Assembly: GCF_007713705.1 (NCBI RefSeq)
Contig: NZ_VMSJ01000006.1
Location: 106,509-170,508, forward strand
Direction of reading: 5' to 3'
DNA: 64,000 nt
Origin: Salinicoccus cyprini
GTDB lineage: Bacteria; Bacillota; Bacilli; Staphylococcales; Salinicoccaceae
A program made the position numbers and the translations under genes. Of the stretch, positions 53,130 to 61,946 are shown piece after piece. The number at the start of each line of letters is the position of its first letter. Position 1 is the stretch's first letter. The notes under the pieces are model-generated. The model did no database searches and had not been told where the DNA came from. It was given only the letters and a program-made list of their open reading frames with translations.

Positions 53130-54097
53130 TGAAACGTCTATTTACAATGGGAGAAGCACTGATTGACTTCATCCCTGAAGAAAAAGGAACGAAGTTGAAG
53201 GATGTTGGTGGGTTTGAACCCCAGGTTGGTGGTGCGCCGGCAAATGTTGCTGCAACTCATGCGATTCTTGGCGGGGAATCTTTCTTGCTGACACAGCTTG
53301 GCGTAGATGCTTTTGGTGACAAGATTCTGGATACGCTGGAAGGTGCGGGCGTCAAAACAGAATACATTACTCGTACACAACAGGCAAATACCGGTTTGGC
53401 TTTCGTTTCGCTCGATGACACAGGAAACAGGGACTTTTCATTTTATAGGAATCCCTCTGCCGATCTGCTCTATCATCCTTCACAAATTGATGGGATAGAG
53501 TTCAGCGCGGACGATATTCTTCACTTCTGCTCGGTCGACCTAGTAGAAAGTGACATGAAATTGGCACATGAGGCTGCAATAGGGAAGATGAAGACGGCTG
53601 GCGGCACGATTATATTCGATCCCAACATTCGCCTGCCGCTCTGGGAGGATAAGGCAGCTTATCAGGAGACGGTACAATCTTTTATTCCTATGGCTGACAT
53701 CATCAAGGTATCGGATGAGGAGATTCGGTTCATCACTGGCATCGAAGATGAAAAAAAGGCGATTTCAGCGCTTTTTACCGGAAATGTAAAAGTAGTTATT
53801 TTCACAAAAGGACCTGATGGCAGCGAAGTCATCCTGAAGGATAACACCATGTTCAGCCACCCTGGGTACACTGTACTGACAGTCGACACGACTGGGGCAG
53901 GGGATGCCTTTATCGGTGCCGTCATACATAAGTTGACGGAGAGTGGATCTTCTCCCTACAGTACATTGGCAGAGACGGGACGGGAAGTACTCGGATTCGC
54001 CAATGCCGTCGGGGCGATGACGACGATGAAAAAAGGTGCAATCAGCAGCATACCGGATAAGCATGAAGTCGAAACATTTATGGGAGGTTTGCAATGA
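53129..54097 (+). CDS. scrK: Fructokinase (PfkB family)
   Basis: A 322-residue PfkB-type sugar kinase: GGAPANVAATHAILGG near the start and the ATP/anion-hole motif DTTGAGDAFIGA. It should phosphorylate the fructose freed by ScrB. It starts at the TAATG overlap with scrB and overlaps scrA by 4 nt. Confidence 0.93.
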   Translation: MKRLFTMGEALIDFIPEEKGTKLKDVGGFEPQVGGAPANVAATHAILGGESFLLTQLGVDAFGDKILDTLEGAGVKTEYITRTQQANTGLAFVSLDDTGNRDFSFYRNPSADLLYHPSQIDGIEFSADDILHFCSVDLVESDMKLAHEAAIGKMKTAGGTIIFDPNIRLPLWEDKAAYQETVQSFIPMADIIKVSDEEIRFITGIEDEKKAISALFTGNVKVVIFTKGPDGSEVILKDNTMFSHPGYTVLTVDTTGAGDAFIGAVIHKLTESGSSPYSTLAETGREVLGFANAVGAMTTMKKGAISSIPDKHEVETFMGGLQ

Positions 54098-55530
54098 ACT
54101 ACAACGATGAAGCAAAAAAGATAATCGAAGCGCTCGGAGGCGAAGTGAACATCGACGCGATGACGCACTGTGCGACGCGTCTGAGAATGGTGTTGAATGA
54201 CGAAGGTCTGGTCGATGAAAAAACGCTCAGCGATATGGATATTGTCAAAGGCACATTCTCTACCGGAGGACAGTATCAGATCATCATAGGCACCGGCACT
54301 GTAAACACAGTATTCAATGAGATGTCAAAAATCACCGGCAAGGAGGCATCGACAAAATCGGAAGTATCCCAAAGGTCCAATAAAAAGATGAACCCAATAC
54401 AGCAATTCGTTAAAATGCTGTCAGACATCTTTGTGCCAATCATACCAGCCATTGTTGCTGGAGGGCTGCTCATGGGTATAAACAACTTGCTGGTTGCCGA
54501 AGGACTATTCTATGATGAAGCCTCTGTCATAGAAGCCAATCCAGGTTTGGCTGACCTGGCGAATATGATTGATATATTCGCCAATGCGCCTTTTGTATTT
54601 CTGCCTATATTGATAGGGTTCAGTGCTACGCGAAGATTTGGAGGCAATCCTTACCTTGGTGCAGCCCTCGGCATGCTGCTGGTCCACCCTGCCCTCATGA
54701 ATGGATATGATTATCCGAATGCTGTGGCAGCAGGTGATCCGATTCCTTCTTGGGATATCTTCTCCCTCTCCATTGAGCAGGTCGGGTACCAGGGACAGGT
54801 ATTACCGATACTTGTAGCAAGTTGGATACTCGCCAAACTTGAAATCCAGTTCAGAAAAATCGTCCCTTCCGCCCTAGACATCATACTTACACCGCTGTTT
54901 TCACTTTTCATTACAGGGTTTGTCACGTTCCTTTTTGTAGGACCATTGACACGCACAGCAGGGGATTTCCTGTCAGGAGGACTGATGTGGCTCTATGATT
55001 TTGGTGGCCCTGTAGGTGCAGCATTATTCGGTCTATTCTACGCTCCGATAGTCATTACTGGTATGCACCACAGCTTCATCGCGATTGAGACCCAGCTGAT
55101 TGCCAACCAGGCGTCTACCGGTGGTTCTTTCATCTTCCCGATCGCTTCCATGTCGAATGTCGCGCAAGGTGCTGCAGCTCTGGCAGTCTTTGTCATCATC
55201 AAAGGTAAGAAGATGAAAGGGACGGCCTCCGCTGCCGGAATTTCCGCACTGCTCGGCATAACGGAACCAGCAATGTTCGGTGTCAATCTGAAACTCAGAT
55301 ATCCGTTTATCGGAGCAATCATCGGTTCGGCGGTCGGTGCATTCTTCGTTGGTCTGTTCGATGTCAAAGCGACAGCCCTTGGTGCAGCTGCCATTCCGGG
55401 AATCATTTCAATCGTACCGACTGACATCCCATATTTCATCATATCCATAGCCATAGCCATTGTGACAGCATTTGCAGTAACGTTTGCATTGTCGAGAATG
55501 AGTCGGTTCAAAGATGCGGAGAATGAATAG
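54094..55530 (+). CDS. scrA: PTS sucrose-specific EIIBC component
   Basis: A 478-residue permease. The N-terminal EIIB domain has the phosphorylated Cys in THCATRLR (about residue 26). The EIIC part has about ten spans with [13 protein letters not shown] near the end. No EIIA domain is fused, so it must use an EIIA from elsewhere (Crr-like). Sucrose is assigned from the operon partners; trehalose-type relatives are close. Confidence 0.92.
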   Translation: MNYNDEAKKIIEALGGEVNIDAMTHCATRLRMVLNDEGLVDEKTLSDMDIVKGTFSTGGQYQIIIGTGTVNTVFNEMSKITGKEASTKSEVSQRSNKKMNPIQQFVKMLSDIFVPIIPAIVAGGLLMGINNLLVAEGLFYDEASVIEANPGLADLANMIDIFANAPFVFLPILIGFSATRRFGGNPYLGAALGMLLVHPALMNGYDYPNAVAAGDPIPSWDIFSLSIEQVGYQGQVLPILVASWILAKLEIQFRKIVPSALDIILTPLFSLFITGFVTFLFVGPLTRTAGDFLSGGLMWLYDFGGPVGAALFGLFYAPIVITGMHHSFIAIETQLIANQASTGGSFIFPIASMSNVAQGAAALAVFVIIKGKKMKGTASAAGISALLGITEPAMFGVNLKLRYPFIGAIIGSAVGAFFVGLFDVKATALGAAAIPGIISIVPTDIPYFIISIAIAIVTAFAVTFALSRMSRFKDAENE

Positions 55531-55610
55531 GAGGCACCAGGTCAAGTTTGCAATCCATCCGTATTTCTGATAGAATTTCTAATGTTACTATCATTCGGAG
55601 GGATTACCAC

Positions 55611-55841
55611 ATGCAAACATTACTCGTTGTGCTTCTGATTATCGTTTGTATATCTTTAATTGCAGTGGTATTGCTACAGTCAGGGAAAAGTGCCGGCCTT
55701 TCAGGTGCAATCGGTGGCGGTGCAGAGCAATTATTTGGTAAACAAAAAGCGCGTGGCATGGATCTCATACTTCATAGGGCAACGGTCATACTGTCATTGT
55801 TGTTCTTCATGATCATGCTGCTGCTCACATATTTAAGCTAA
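55611..55841 (+). CDS. secG: Protein translocase subunit SecG
   Basis: A 76-residue membrane protein with two spans and the [20 protein letters not shown] loop typical of SecG. It assists SecA-driven export through SecYE. ATG 55611 follows GGAGGG. Confidence 0.95.
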   Translation: MQTLLVVLLIIVCISLIAVVLLQSGKSAGLSGAIGGGAEQLFGKQKARGMDLILHRATVILSLLFFMIMLLLTYLS

Positions 55842-55849
55842 TGAACGGA

Positions 55850-55877
55850 GCCCCCTATGATATAGGGGGTTTTTATT
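55850..55877 (+). terminator. Terminator of secG
   Basis: CCCCCTAT pairs with ATAGGGGG around GAT, followed by TTTTTATTTTT. Confidence 0.88.
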
Positions 55878-55937
55878 TTTCTAAGAGCAGTTTTTGACGT
55901 ACAATGAAATTAGTGAATTGAAAGTAGGGTATAAATA

Positions 55938-56684
55938 ATGAAGATACAGTTACCGCAACCATTTTTCTTTGAAGAAGGAGAGCAGGCAGTGCTGCTGCTT
56001 CATGGATTCACCGGTAATTCATCGGATGTCAGACAGCTCGGACGCTATCTTCAGAAGCAGGGCATCACGTCATATGCACCCCATTACGAGGGGCATGCAG
56101 AACCGCCTGAGAATCTGCTCAGATCAAGTCCGCATGTATGGTGGTCGGAAGTGCTCCAAGCCTATGACTTTCTCGTGGAACGCGGATATGAGAAGATTTT
56201 TGTTGCCGGCCTCTCCCTGGGTGGCGTATTTGCAGTACGGCTCGCGACAGTGCGTGATGTCGTCGGCATCGCGACAATCTGCAGTCCGATGTACCTGAAG
56301 GATCGGGAGACGATGTACGAAGGGGTGCTTGAGTACGCCCGTGGATTCAAAAAGATGGAAGGCAAGACAAAAGAGGAAATCGAGCGGGAGATGACGAAGT
56401 TTGAGCCGACCGGGATGCTGGATGAAGTGCGTGATATGATTGCACGCGCCAAGGACAGCCTGCCGGACGTGTTCGTTCCTCTCTTTGTCGCTCAATCCGA
56501 ACAGGATCAGATGATCAACCCGGATTCTGCAAATATCATCTTTGAAGAAGCTTCTACGGAAGATGAGGAGAAACAGCTCAAGTGGTACCCGGAGTCCGGT
56601 CACGTTCTGACAATAGATAAGGAAAAACAGCAACTTTTCGAAGATATACACGCATTTATGGACCAGCTCGACTGGGATGCGTAA
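55938..56684 (+). CDS. est: Carboxylesterase (Est30/YvaK type)
   Basis: A 248-residue alpha/beta hydrolase. Oxyanion stretch [12 protein letters not shown], nucleophile Ser in [10 protein letters not shown], Asp in SEQDQMI and His in ESGHVLTID form the triad. It lies between secG and rnr as in staphylococci and bacilli. The natural substrate is unknown. Confidence 0.93.
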   Translation: MKIQLPQPFFFEEGEQAVLLLHGFTGNSSDVRQLGRYLQKQGITSYAPHYEGHAEPPENLLRSSPHVWWSEVLQAYDFLVERGYEKIFVAGLSLGGVFAVRLATVRDVVGIATICSPMYLKDRETMYEGVLEYARGFKKMEGKTKEEIEREMTKFEPTGMLDEVRDMIARAKDSLPDVFVPLFVAQSEQDQMINPDSANIIFEEASTEDEEKQLKWYPESGHVLTIDKEKQQLFEDIHAFMDQLDWDA

Positions 56685-56704
56685 TAGGAGTAGGAGGCAG
56701 ATTC

Positions 56705-59047
56705 ATGGGTAGCTACAGAGAAAAGATTTTGACACTGATCGGCTCGGAAGACTATAAGCCGATGACAATGGACCAGTTCCAGCAGGCACTTTCAGCATAT
56801 GATTCCGAAGACTTCAAGGAAATGGTAAAGGACATGGTTGCCCTGGAGGCGTCTGGAGAAGTCCATAGAACGAAAAAAGATAAATTCATGAAGATGAGCG
56901 AAACGGATCTGATCAAGGGCAAGCTGTCCATGCATAAGCGCGGATTCGGCTTCCTGCGTCCCGAGGATACGGAGCTTGAGGATATTTTCATTCCGCCGAA
57001 TGCCATCAATGGGGCACTCGATGGGGATACTGTACTGGTCGAAGTGCAGAAGCAGTCCCAGGGGGATAACCAGGAAGGTCAGATCACTTCCATACTGACA
57101 CGCGGCATCACCCGCATTGTCGGGGAGTATCATGCGAATAAGAATTTCGGTTTTGTCGTGCCGGATTCAAAGAAGATTGTAGATGACATCTTCATTCCAG
57201 GGAAGCAGAATCTCGGTGCCATAGACGGACACAAGGTACTTGTGGAGATTACGAAATACCGTGAGAATGAAAATGATAATCCGGAAGGCCATGTCATCCA
57301 GATACTCGGCCATAAGAACGATCCGGGTGTGGATATCCTCTCCATCATCTATCAGCACGGCATTGAGATCGAATTTCCGGAAGAAGTGCTGAAAGCAGCG
57401 GAAGCGGTGCCTGATGCCATCAGCAAGGAAGAGATCAAGGACCGTACCGATCTGCGTGACGAGTTCACCATTACAATCGATGGTGCAGATGCGAAAGATC
57501 TTGATGATGCCATCTCCGTCAAAACGCTGGATAACGGGAACTATGAGCTGACGGTCAGCATCGCAGATGTCAGCTACTATGTTGAAGAAGATGCGCCACT
57601 CGATAAGGAGGCCTACGAACGTGGGACAAGTGTGTATCTGGTCGACCGGGTCATTCCGATGATTCCGCACCGTCTGTCGAACGGCATCTGTTCACTGAAT
57701 CCACATGTGGATCGTCTGACGATGAGCTGCCGCATGGAGATCGACCGTGAGGGCAAAGTCGTCAATCATGATATATTCCAGAGTGTCATCCACTCCGACC
57801 GCCGTATGACCTACGATGCGGTCAATCGCATGCTGGATGAAGGGGACCAGGGACTGATCCAGGAATTCAGTGATGTCCATCCGATGCTCCAGGACGCCGA
57901 GGCACTGGCGAAGATCCTGCGTGGCAGAAGAGAGAAACGCGGTGCAATCGACTTTGACTTCAACGAAGCAAAAGTACTTGTGGAACCGGATGGTACCCCG
58001 GCTGAAGTCGTTCTGCGTACACGTTCCGTCGGCGAGAAGATGATCGAGGAATTCATGCTTGCAGCAAATGAGACAGTGGCAGAGCACTTCCACTGGATGG
58101 AAGTACCTTTCCTGTACCGTGTGCACGAAGATCCGAAAGAGGAGAAGCTGAGACAGTTCTTCGAATTCATTACAAACTTCGGCATCGTCGTCAAAGGTAA
58201 AGGCAATGAGATCCATCCGCGTGCCTTGCAGGAAATCATCGAAGAGGTCGAAGGGCGGCCTGAAGAGATGGTCATCAGCACACTGATGCTACGTTCCATG
58301 CAGCAGGCACGCTATTCCGAGGAGAACTTGGGACACTTCGGCCTGTCTGCAGAGTACTATACACACTTCACTTCCCCGATCCGCCGTTACCCGGACCTTG
58401 TGGTCCATCGCCTGATCAGAAAATATCTGATTGAAGGCAAGACCGGACAGAGAACAGTGAACCAGATTGCTTCAGAACTGCCGGATATCGCCGAGCATAC
58501 GTCGAACAGGGAAAGACGGGCCCAGGATGCAGAACGGGATACCGATGACCTGAAGAAGGCGGAATATATGATCCAGCATGTCGGTGAGACATATGAAGGT
58601 GTCATTGCCGGCGTGATGAATTTCGGCATGTTTGTCGAACTGCCGAACACGATCGAAGGACTGGTACACGTCTCCTACATGACAGACGACCATTACCAGT
58701 ATCATGAGCGTCATATGGCACTCATCGGTGATCGTACAGGCACCGTCTACCGCATCGGCGACCCGGTCGAGGTCGAAGTGCTGAACGTCAACCTGGAAGA
58801 GCGCCTGATCGATTTCAAAGTCGTCGGCATGCCGGAGCGCCAGCCGAGAGAGCGCAGGGACAGACCTGTTGAAATCAAAGCGAAGTCCAAACCGAGAAGC
58901 GGCGGACAGAATAAAGGCAATGGCGGTGGCCGGAATAAAGGCAATGACAGCAGGCAGAAGGATGGCAAAAAGCACTTTGACAAAGGCAAGAGCAACAAGA
59001 AGCCATTCTACAAAGGTGCGAAAAAAAGCAATAGAAAGAAGAAATAG
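56705..59047 (+). CDS. rnr: Ribonuclease R
   Basis: A 780-residue 3'-5' exoribonuclease. An N-terminal helix-turn-helix and two cold-shock domains precede the RNB domain ([14 protein letters not shown], with catalytic Asps). The S1 domain ([20 protein letters not shown]) and a long, very basic Gly/Lys/Arg-rich tail (last ~75 residues) follow. RNase R works with tmRNA/SmpB on non-stop mRNAs, and all three genes are adjacent here. Confidence 0.97.
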   Translation: MGSYREKILTLIGSEDYKPMTMDQFQQALSAYDSEDFKEMVKDMVALEASGEVHRTKKDKFMKMSETDLIKGKLSMHKRGFGFLRPEDTELEDIFIPPNAINGALDGDTVLVEVQKQSQGDNQEGQITSILTRGITRIVGEYHANKNFGFVVPDSKKIVDDIFIPGKQNLGAIDGHKVLVEITKYRENENDNPEGHVIQILGHKNDPGVDILSIIYQHGIEIEFPEEVLKAAEAVPDAISKEEIKDRTDLRDEFTITIDGADAKDLDDAISVKTLDNGNYELTVSIADVSYYVEEDAPLDKEAYERGTSVYLVDRVIPMIPHRLSNGICSLNPHVDRLTMSCRMEIDREGKVVNHDIFQSVIHSDRRMTYDAVNRMLDEGDQGLIQEFSDVHPMLQDAEALAKILRGRREKRGAIDFDFNEAKVLVEPDGTPAEVVLRTRSVGEKMIEEFMLAANETVAEHFHWMEVPFLYRVHEDPKEEKLRQFFEFITNFGIVVKGKGNEIHPRALQEIIEEVEGRPEEMVISTLMLRSMQQARYSEENLGHFGLSAEYYTHFTSPIRRYPDLVVHRLIRKYLIEGKTGQRTVNQIASELPDIAEHTSNRERRAQDAERDTDDLKKAEYMIQHVGETYEGVIAGVMNFGMFVELPNTIEGLVHVSYMTDDHYQYHERHMALIGDRTGTVYRIGDPVEVEVLNVNLEERLIDFKVVGMPERQPRERRDRPVEIKAKSKPRSGGQNKGNGGGRNKGNDSRQKDGKKHFDKGKSNKKPFYKGAKKSNRKKK

Positions 59048-59049
59048 CC

Positions 59050-59517
59050 ATGAAGAAGAAAACACATGATAAACCACTTGCGCAGAACCGGAAAGCAAGC
59101 CATGACTATACGATTGAAGATACAATCGAAGCGGGCATTGAACTGAGGGGCACCGAAATCAAATCCATCAGACGCGGCTCCGCCAATCTGAAGGACTCCT
59201 ATGCCCGTGTCTATAGAGGTGAAATGTATGTGTACAACATGCATATCGCCCCCTATGAAGAGGGTAACCGCTATAACCATGACCCGCTGCGTACACGCAA
59301 GCTGCTTCTGAAGCGGAAGGAGATCGATAAGCTGCTCGGAGAGACACAGGACCCCGGCTATTCGATCATTCCGCTCAAACTCTCTATCAAAAACGGCTTC
59401 TGCAAAGTGCTGCTCGGTGTCGCCCGAGGCAAGAAGAAGTACGACAAGCGTGAAGATCTGAAGCAGAAGCAGATGAAACGCGATATCGACCGGGCGATGA
59501 AAGACCGTATGAGATAG
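59050..59517 (+). CDS. smpB: SsrA-binding protein SmpB
   Basis: A 155-residue tmRNA partner: [39 protein letters not shown], and the basic C-terminal tail that reads the empty mRNA channel. It starts 3 nt after rnr and lies 71 nt before ssrA. Confidence 0.97.
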   Translation: MKKKTHDKPLAQNRKASHDYTIEDTIEAGIELRGTEIKSIRRGSANLKDSYARVYRGEMYVYNMHIAPYEEGNRYNHDPLRTRKLLLKRKEIDKLLGETQDPGYSIIPLKLSIKNGFCKVLLGVARGKKKYDKREDLKQKQMKRDIDRAMKDRMR

Positions 59518-59588
59518 CATCAACTTGAAAAATGGAGAGCGATCTGCTATAATATAATATACGTCTTGAGAGGACGTGCTTTTAATCC

Positions 59589-59951
59589 GGGGACGTTCCG
59601 GATTCGACAGGGGCTGTTTGAGCAGCTTAAGCGTGCCGGAGGTATCGGCTTCGTCATCAACGATACTCAGTTAATAATAACTGGCAAACAAAACAACTTC
59701 GCAGTAGCTGCCTAAGAGCACTCTGCATCATCCCATGACGTTTCCTATGCGTCTTGATCGGATGATTCAACCTTAATAGGATACGCATCCCGGTCTTCCG
59801 TCTGCAGACCGGGGTGAAGAGATCAATCAGACTAGCATGGATCTGGGGTCTGTCCATTACCACCAGCCATGCGAAACCAAGAAATGGACTACGCACGTAG
59901 AAAGAGTTGTGCCAAAGTCTCTGGACGCGGGTTCGACTCCCGCCGTCTCCA
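59589..59951 (+). ncRNA. ssrA: tmRNA (ssrA)
   Basis: The tRNA-like ends GGGGACG (59589) and CGTCTCC plus A (59944-59951) pair, and the T-arm GCGGG-TTCGACT-CCCGC is intact. The tag reading frame at 59683-59712 encodes GKQNNFAVAA followed by TAA, close to the staphylococcal degradation tag. CCA is not encoded. The RNA frees stalled ribosomes together with SmpB. Its 3' end is the left border of the accessory region. Confidence 0.96.
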
Positions 59952-59966
59952 TATGAAACATAAAAA

Positions 59967-60005
59967 TGCCAATTCCCTTCTCATCAAGGGAATTGGCACT
60001 TTTTA
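59967..60005 (+). terminator. Terminator of ssrA
   Basis: TGCCAATTCCCTT pairs with AAGGGAATTGGCA around CTCATC, followed by CTTTTTATT. Confidence 0.9.
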
Positions 60006-60470
60006 TTATAACTTCTCTATTTCAATCTTCTTCTTCAAGGTCATCGATTGCTTCTTCATTTCTTCAATTTCCTTACATTGTAATTTTATAATTTACTACG
60101 ACAGTTTTTCAACACGTGAATCCGTAATTTGATCCCGTTTACTCGTCAGTATGGCGATGGAGTAGCGGCGACATTGTCTGTATATAGTCGACGTGGTCAA
60201 CAAGCTAGTGGTTCCGGACCATCGCATAAATTAAGATATTTCTTCATATTTAAATTGTCGATTTCCTACATTTTAATACTGACGTTTACATTTTATCCAT
60301 GTGAGAACCAGTTTATAATCTGTACCCAAAGCTTTAGCAATTTCATAAGAGTTCTTTTCTACTATTTAAATATTGATCGACTGCGTTTAGTCTATCCTCT
60401 GTATCAAACTTATCCATAAAAAAATGCACCTCCAATTGTTAGAGTATGTCTAACAATTTGGGTGCACTTC
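60000..60470 (-). pseudogene. Decayed IS3-family (IS150-like) element, OrfA remnant
   Basis: Read on the minus strand from ATG 60419, MDKFDTEDRLNAVDQYL continues after a small frameshift into SYEIAKALGTDYKLVLTWIK, a transposase helix-turn-helix. Past several further breaks the frame resumes near 60070-60005 with a coiled-coil-like EEMKKQSMTLKKKIEIEKL. The upstream end (60448-60466 on minus) reads TGCACCCAAATTGTTAGAC, like an IS3-family inverted repeat, and TTGTTAGA/TCTAACAA pair within it. OrfB is absent, so it cannot move. It fills the gap 60006-60541 together with about 70 nt of AT-rich sequence. Confidence 0.65.
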
Positions 60471-60541
60471 CAAAAAGCGAAAAATTTGAAGGAAGCATAC
60501 CAATCAAATGTGAGAGGGAAATATTATTGGATGGTGTAGGT

Positions 60542-61336
60542 TTAAAGCAAAAGATTAAAATCAATATCAAATCCTGCAGCTTTCAAACTTTGACCTAATT
60601 TAAGTTTCCATCCACCAGCGGGATCGAACTGATGATAGACTACACCAGAAAAATCATTTGGCTGTTCAAGTTCTTCTCCCTGGGAGTTTTTTAACAAATT
60701 GAACGTACGTTTTCTTCCTAACTTTCCGGTGAAAAAGCCTAATTCTAAAATCACGTTTTGACGTGCCCGCGGAAGATAGACTTCTGCACTAATAGCTTTA
60801 CCAACATCGTCTGGAGACAACAATATAATTGCATAACTTACGTTTTTAGCTTCTCTTTCAAACTTCTCAATTATAGTATCTCCTTCATCTAGTTGTTCAT
60901 GAAGAATAATTGGATTGAGACCTAACTTAACTAAGTAGTCTTTAACTGTTAGTTTCATAGCATCGTCATGACCATGAACAATGAAAACATTAGTGTTTTG
61001 TTGATTAAAAGAAGGAGATGTAGTTTCAGTTTCCTGTGGCAATGCCCCTTCTAATATGAATGAATGAAGAATGACATCAAGTAAACCTATTAGTTCTTTT
61101 TTTCCATTTTCCCATTGTTGAATTTTTTTGCTTTCGGGAGTTCCATTAGTATACACCGATAAATAAAATTTAGTCCTTTCAATAGACATAAGATATTCTC
61201 CAACTTCACTATTGTCCAATATTTTTTTTAGTGTTGTTCTCATTTGTAATTTTAGATTTCTTAGACTCGCGTCATCGTTATATTCAAGTGCTTTAACTCT
61301 CTCTTTCAAGTTGCTAAGTACTTCAACTTTATCCAA
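60542..61336 (-). CDS. TIR-like nucleotide-binding protein (PF10137 type), likely defence effector
   Basis: A 264-residue protein. The N-terminal ~100 residues are helical and unlike anything I recognise. The C-terminal domain (about 116-264) starts VFIVHGHDDAMKLTVKDYL and has ILHEQLDEGDTIIEKFE, VSYAIILLSPDD and a conserved Glu198 in NVILELGFFTGKLG. This is the pattern of the predicted nucleotide-binding TIR-like family (CAP12/Pycsar-effector TIR). Relatives deplete NAD+ in antiphage systems, but activity here is inferred. The start is TTG 61336 with AGGGGG 6 nt upstream. Base composition is AT-rich, unlike the backbone, and the gene lies between two tmRNA-end copies. Confidence 0.82.
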   Translation of the reverse strand: MDKVEVLSNLKERVKALEYNDDASLRNLKLQMRTTLKKILDNSEVGEYLMSIERTKFYLSVYTNGTPESKKIQQWENGKKELIGLLDVILHSFILEGALPQETETTSPSFNQQNTNVFIVHGHDDAMKLTVKDYLVKLGLNPIILHEQLDEGDTIIEKFEREAKNVSYAIILLSPDDVGKAISAEVYLPRARQNVILELGFFTGKLGRKRTFNLLKNSQGEELEQPNDFSGVVYHQFDPAGGWKLKLGQSLKAAGFDIDFNLLL

Positions 61337-61546
61337 AGTAATCCCCCTAAATATTTTATATTCTATTTCAAACTCTTGTTAATAACAAAACATATTTTAA
61401 TATAGTACTATAATGTTCTATTAAAAAATTATACTATAAATGGAAGGGTTTTGAATGAAGTTCGTAAAATATACAGCTCTCTGATAAGTAAAATTTTTGT
61501 ATACCACTAGTCACTATAATTAACTTCTAAGTAGCTTGATTTCTTA

Positions 61547-61575
61547 ACGCAAGTTCGAGTTCCGTCCTCTCCATA
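61547..61575 (+). other. Degenerate copy of the tmRNA 3' end (candidate attachment site)
   Basis: This 29-nt stretch matches the ssrA 3' end (59925-59953) at 23 positions, including GTTCGA and TCTCCATA. The T-stem no longer pairs, so it is not a working RNA end. It looks like the far attachment site left by an element that inserted at ssrA. No integrase is seen. The rest of the gap 61337-61640 is AT-rich and holds nothing else I can support. Confidence 0.6.
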
Positions 61576-61643
61576 CTTAAAAATCTTCTTATTACCTAGT
61601 GAGTAATATGGTTCTTTAAAGTACAAAACATAAAATAAATAAA

Positions 61644-61672
61644 TGTTAGAATATTTAATTTTATGTTATAAT
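61644..61672 (+). promoter_or_regulatory. Promoter of the reverse transcriptase-associated RNA
   Basis: An extended -10 TGTTATAAT (61664-61672) has a perfect TATAAT. The -35 (TGTTAG, 61644-61649) is weak, as is common with extended -10 promoters. Transcription should start near 61679, giving a leader of roughly 265 nt before the reverse transcriptase ATG. Confidence 0.65.
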
Positions 61673-61718
61673 TTAATTATTCTATATAAATAGATGTAGA
61701 AGTGATATGTTTCTCGCT

Positions 61719-61848
61719 TGTCAAGTTGATAAATATTTATCACCTCGCCAAGCTCGTCGGTGATCACCAGAATTGCGAGTACTAGAAACGCTTCTGGAGC
61801 GCCAGACAGCCATATCAGCACCTTGATTGCCTCCTCATGGTAATTATA
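61719..61848 (-). promoter_or_regulatory. Split promoter halves joined only in tandem cDNA
   Basis: On the minus strand a perfect TTGACA lies at 61724-61719 and a perfect TATAAT at 61848-61843, in the wrong order in the chromosome. At a 147-nt repeat junction they become TTGACA-N17-TATAAT, whichever of the two short identities is used. In the chromosome the TATAAT has only TGGGAT and the TTGACA only TTCTAC at the partner position, so neither half should be active. Confidence 0.7.
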
Positions 61849-61850
61849 GT
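61823..61850 (+). promoter_or_regulatory. Possible internal plus-strand promoter
   Basis: TTGATT (61823-61828) and TATAGT (61845-61850) are 16 bp apart and point to the reverse transcriptase. It overlaps the minus-strand TATAAT. It could give reverse transcriptase mRNA separate from the ncRNA, or be chance in AT-rich DNA. Confidence 0.35.
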
Positions 61851-61946
61851 GTATCGTTTTAAGAGATCCCATTATTTTGGATCAGTGGTCAACAGAGCGC
61901 TCATTTAATGTGAGCGACACCAAATTAGGCTAGGAGGTCTTCTGTT

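Larger units (their letters stand above)
61701..61859 (-). other. Hidden neo-like reading frame and template-jump repeat within the RNA
   Basis: The minus frame is free of stops from 61881 to 61669, past both ends of the candidate template. AGGAGG (61835-61830) lies 8 nt before GTG 61821, which starts VLIWLSGAPEAF. AGTGATATGTTT (61701-61712) and AGTGTATCGTTT (61848-61859) form an imperfect direct repeat with period 147 (8 of 12 identical, with AGTG and GTTT exact). Tandem copying with this period would give an endless 49-residue repeat that begins VLIWLSGAPEAF, passes through LGEVINIYQLDKRET and ends HEEAIK. No Shine-Dalgarno precedes the first ATG of the chromosomal frame (61872), so it is not an ordinary gene. 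Confidence 0.7.
61679..61930 (+). ncRNA. Predicted template/scaffold RNA of the DRT2-like system
   Basis: The boundaries are inferred from the promoter and the ribosome site. The region is rich in pairable segments: TGATATG (61703-61709) with CATATCA (61811-61817); TGATAA/TTATCA around ATAT (61727-61742); ATCACC/GGTGAT (61739-61764); GCT-TCTGG/CCAGA-C-AGC (61790-61810); GATCC/GGATC (61865-61883); and CGCTCA/TGAGCG (61898-61916). Its size and place, directly upstream of a lone reverse transcriptase, match the ncRNA of DRT2 systems, which serves as both scaffold and template. Confidence 0.7.

Noticed and set aside
59869..60419. Plus-strand open frames covering the tmRNA end and the following gap
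   Set aside because: One overlaps tmRNA, the other runs antisense to the IS3 remnant. Neither has a ribosome site or protein-like composition.
61547..61575. A tRNA or second tmRNA gene
   Set aside because: Only a T-arm-like end is present, its stem no longer pairs, and no 5' part exists nearby.
61666..61872. Minus-strand 68-codon frame as an ordinary small toxin or membrane peptide gene
   Set aside because: No ribosome site precedes its ATG, and the chromosomal -10 has no -35. The split promoter, internal Shine-Dalgarno and 147-nt repeat explain it better as a neo-like frame.
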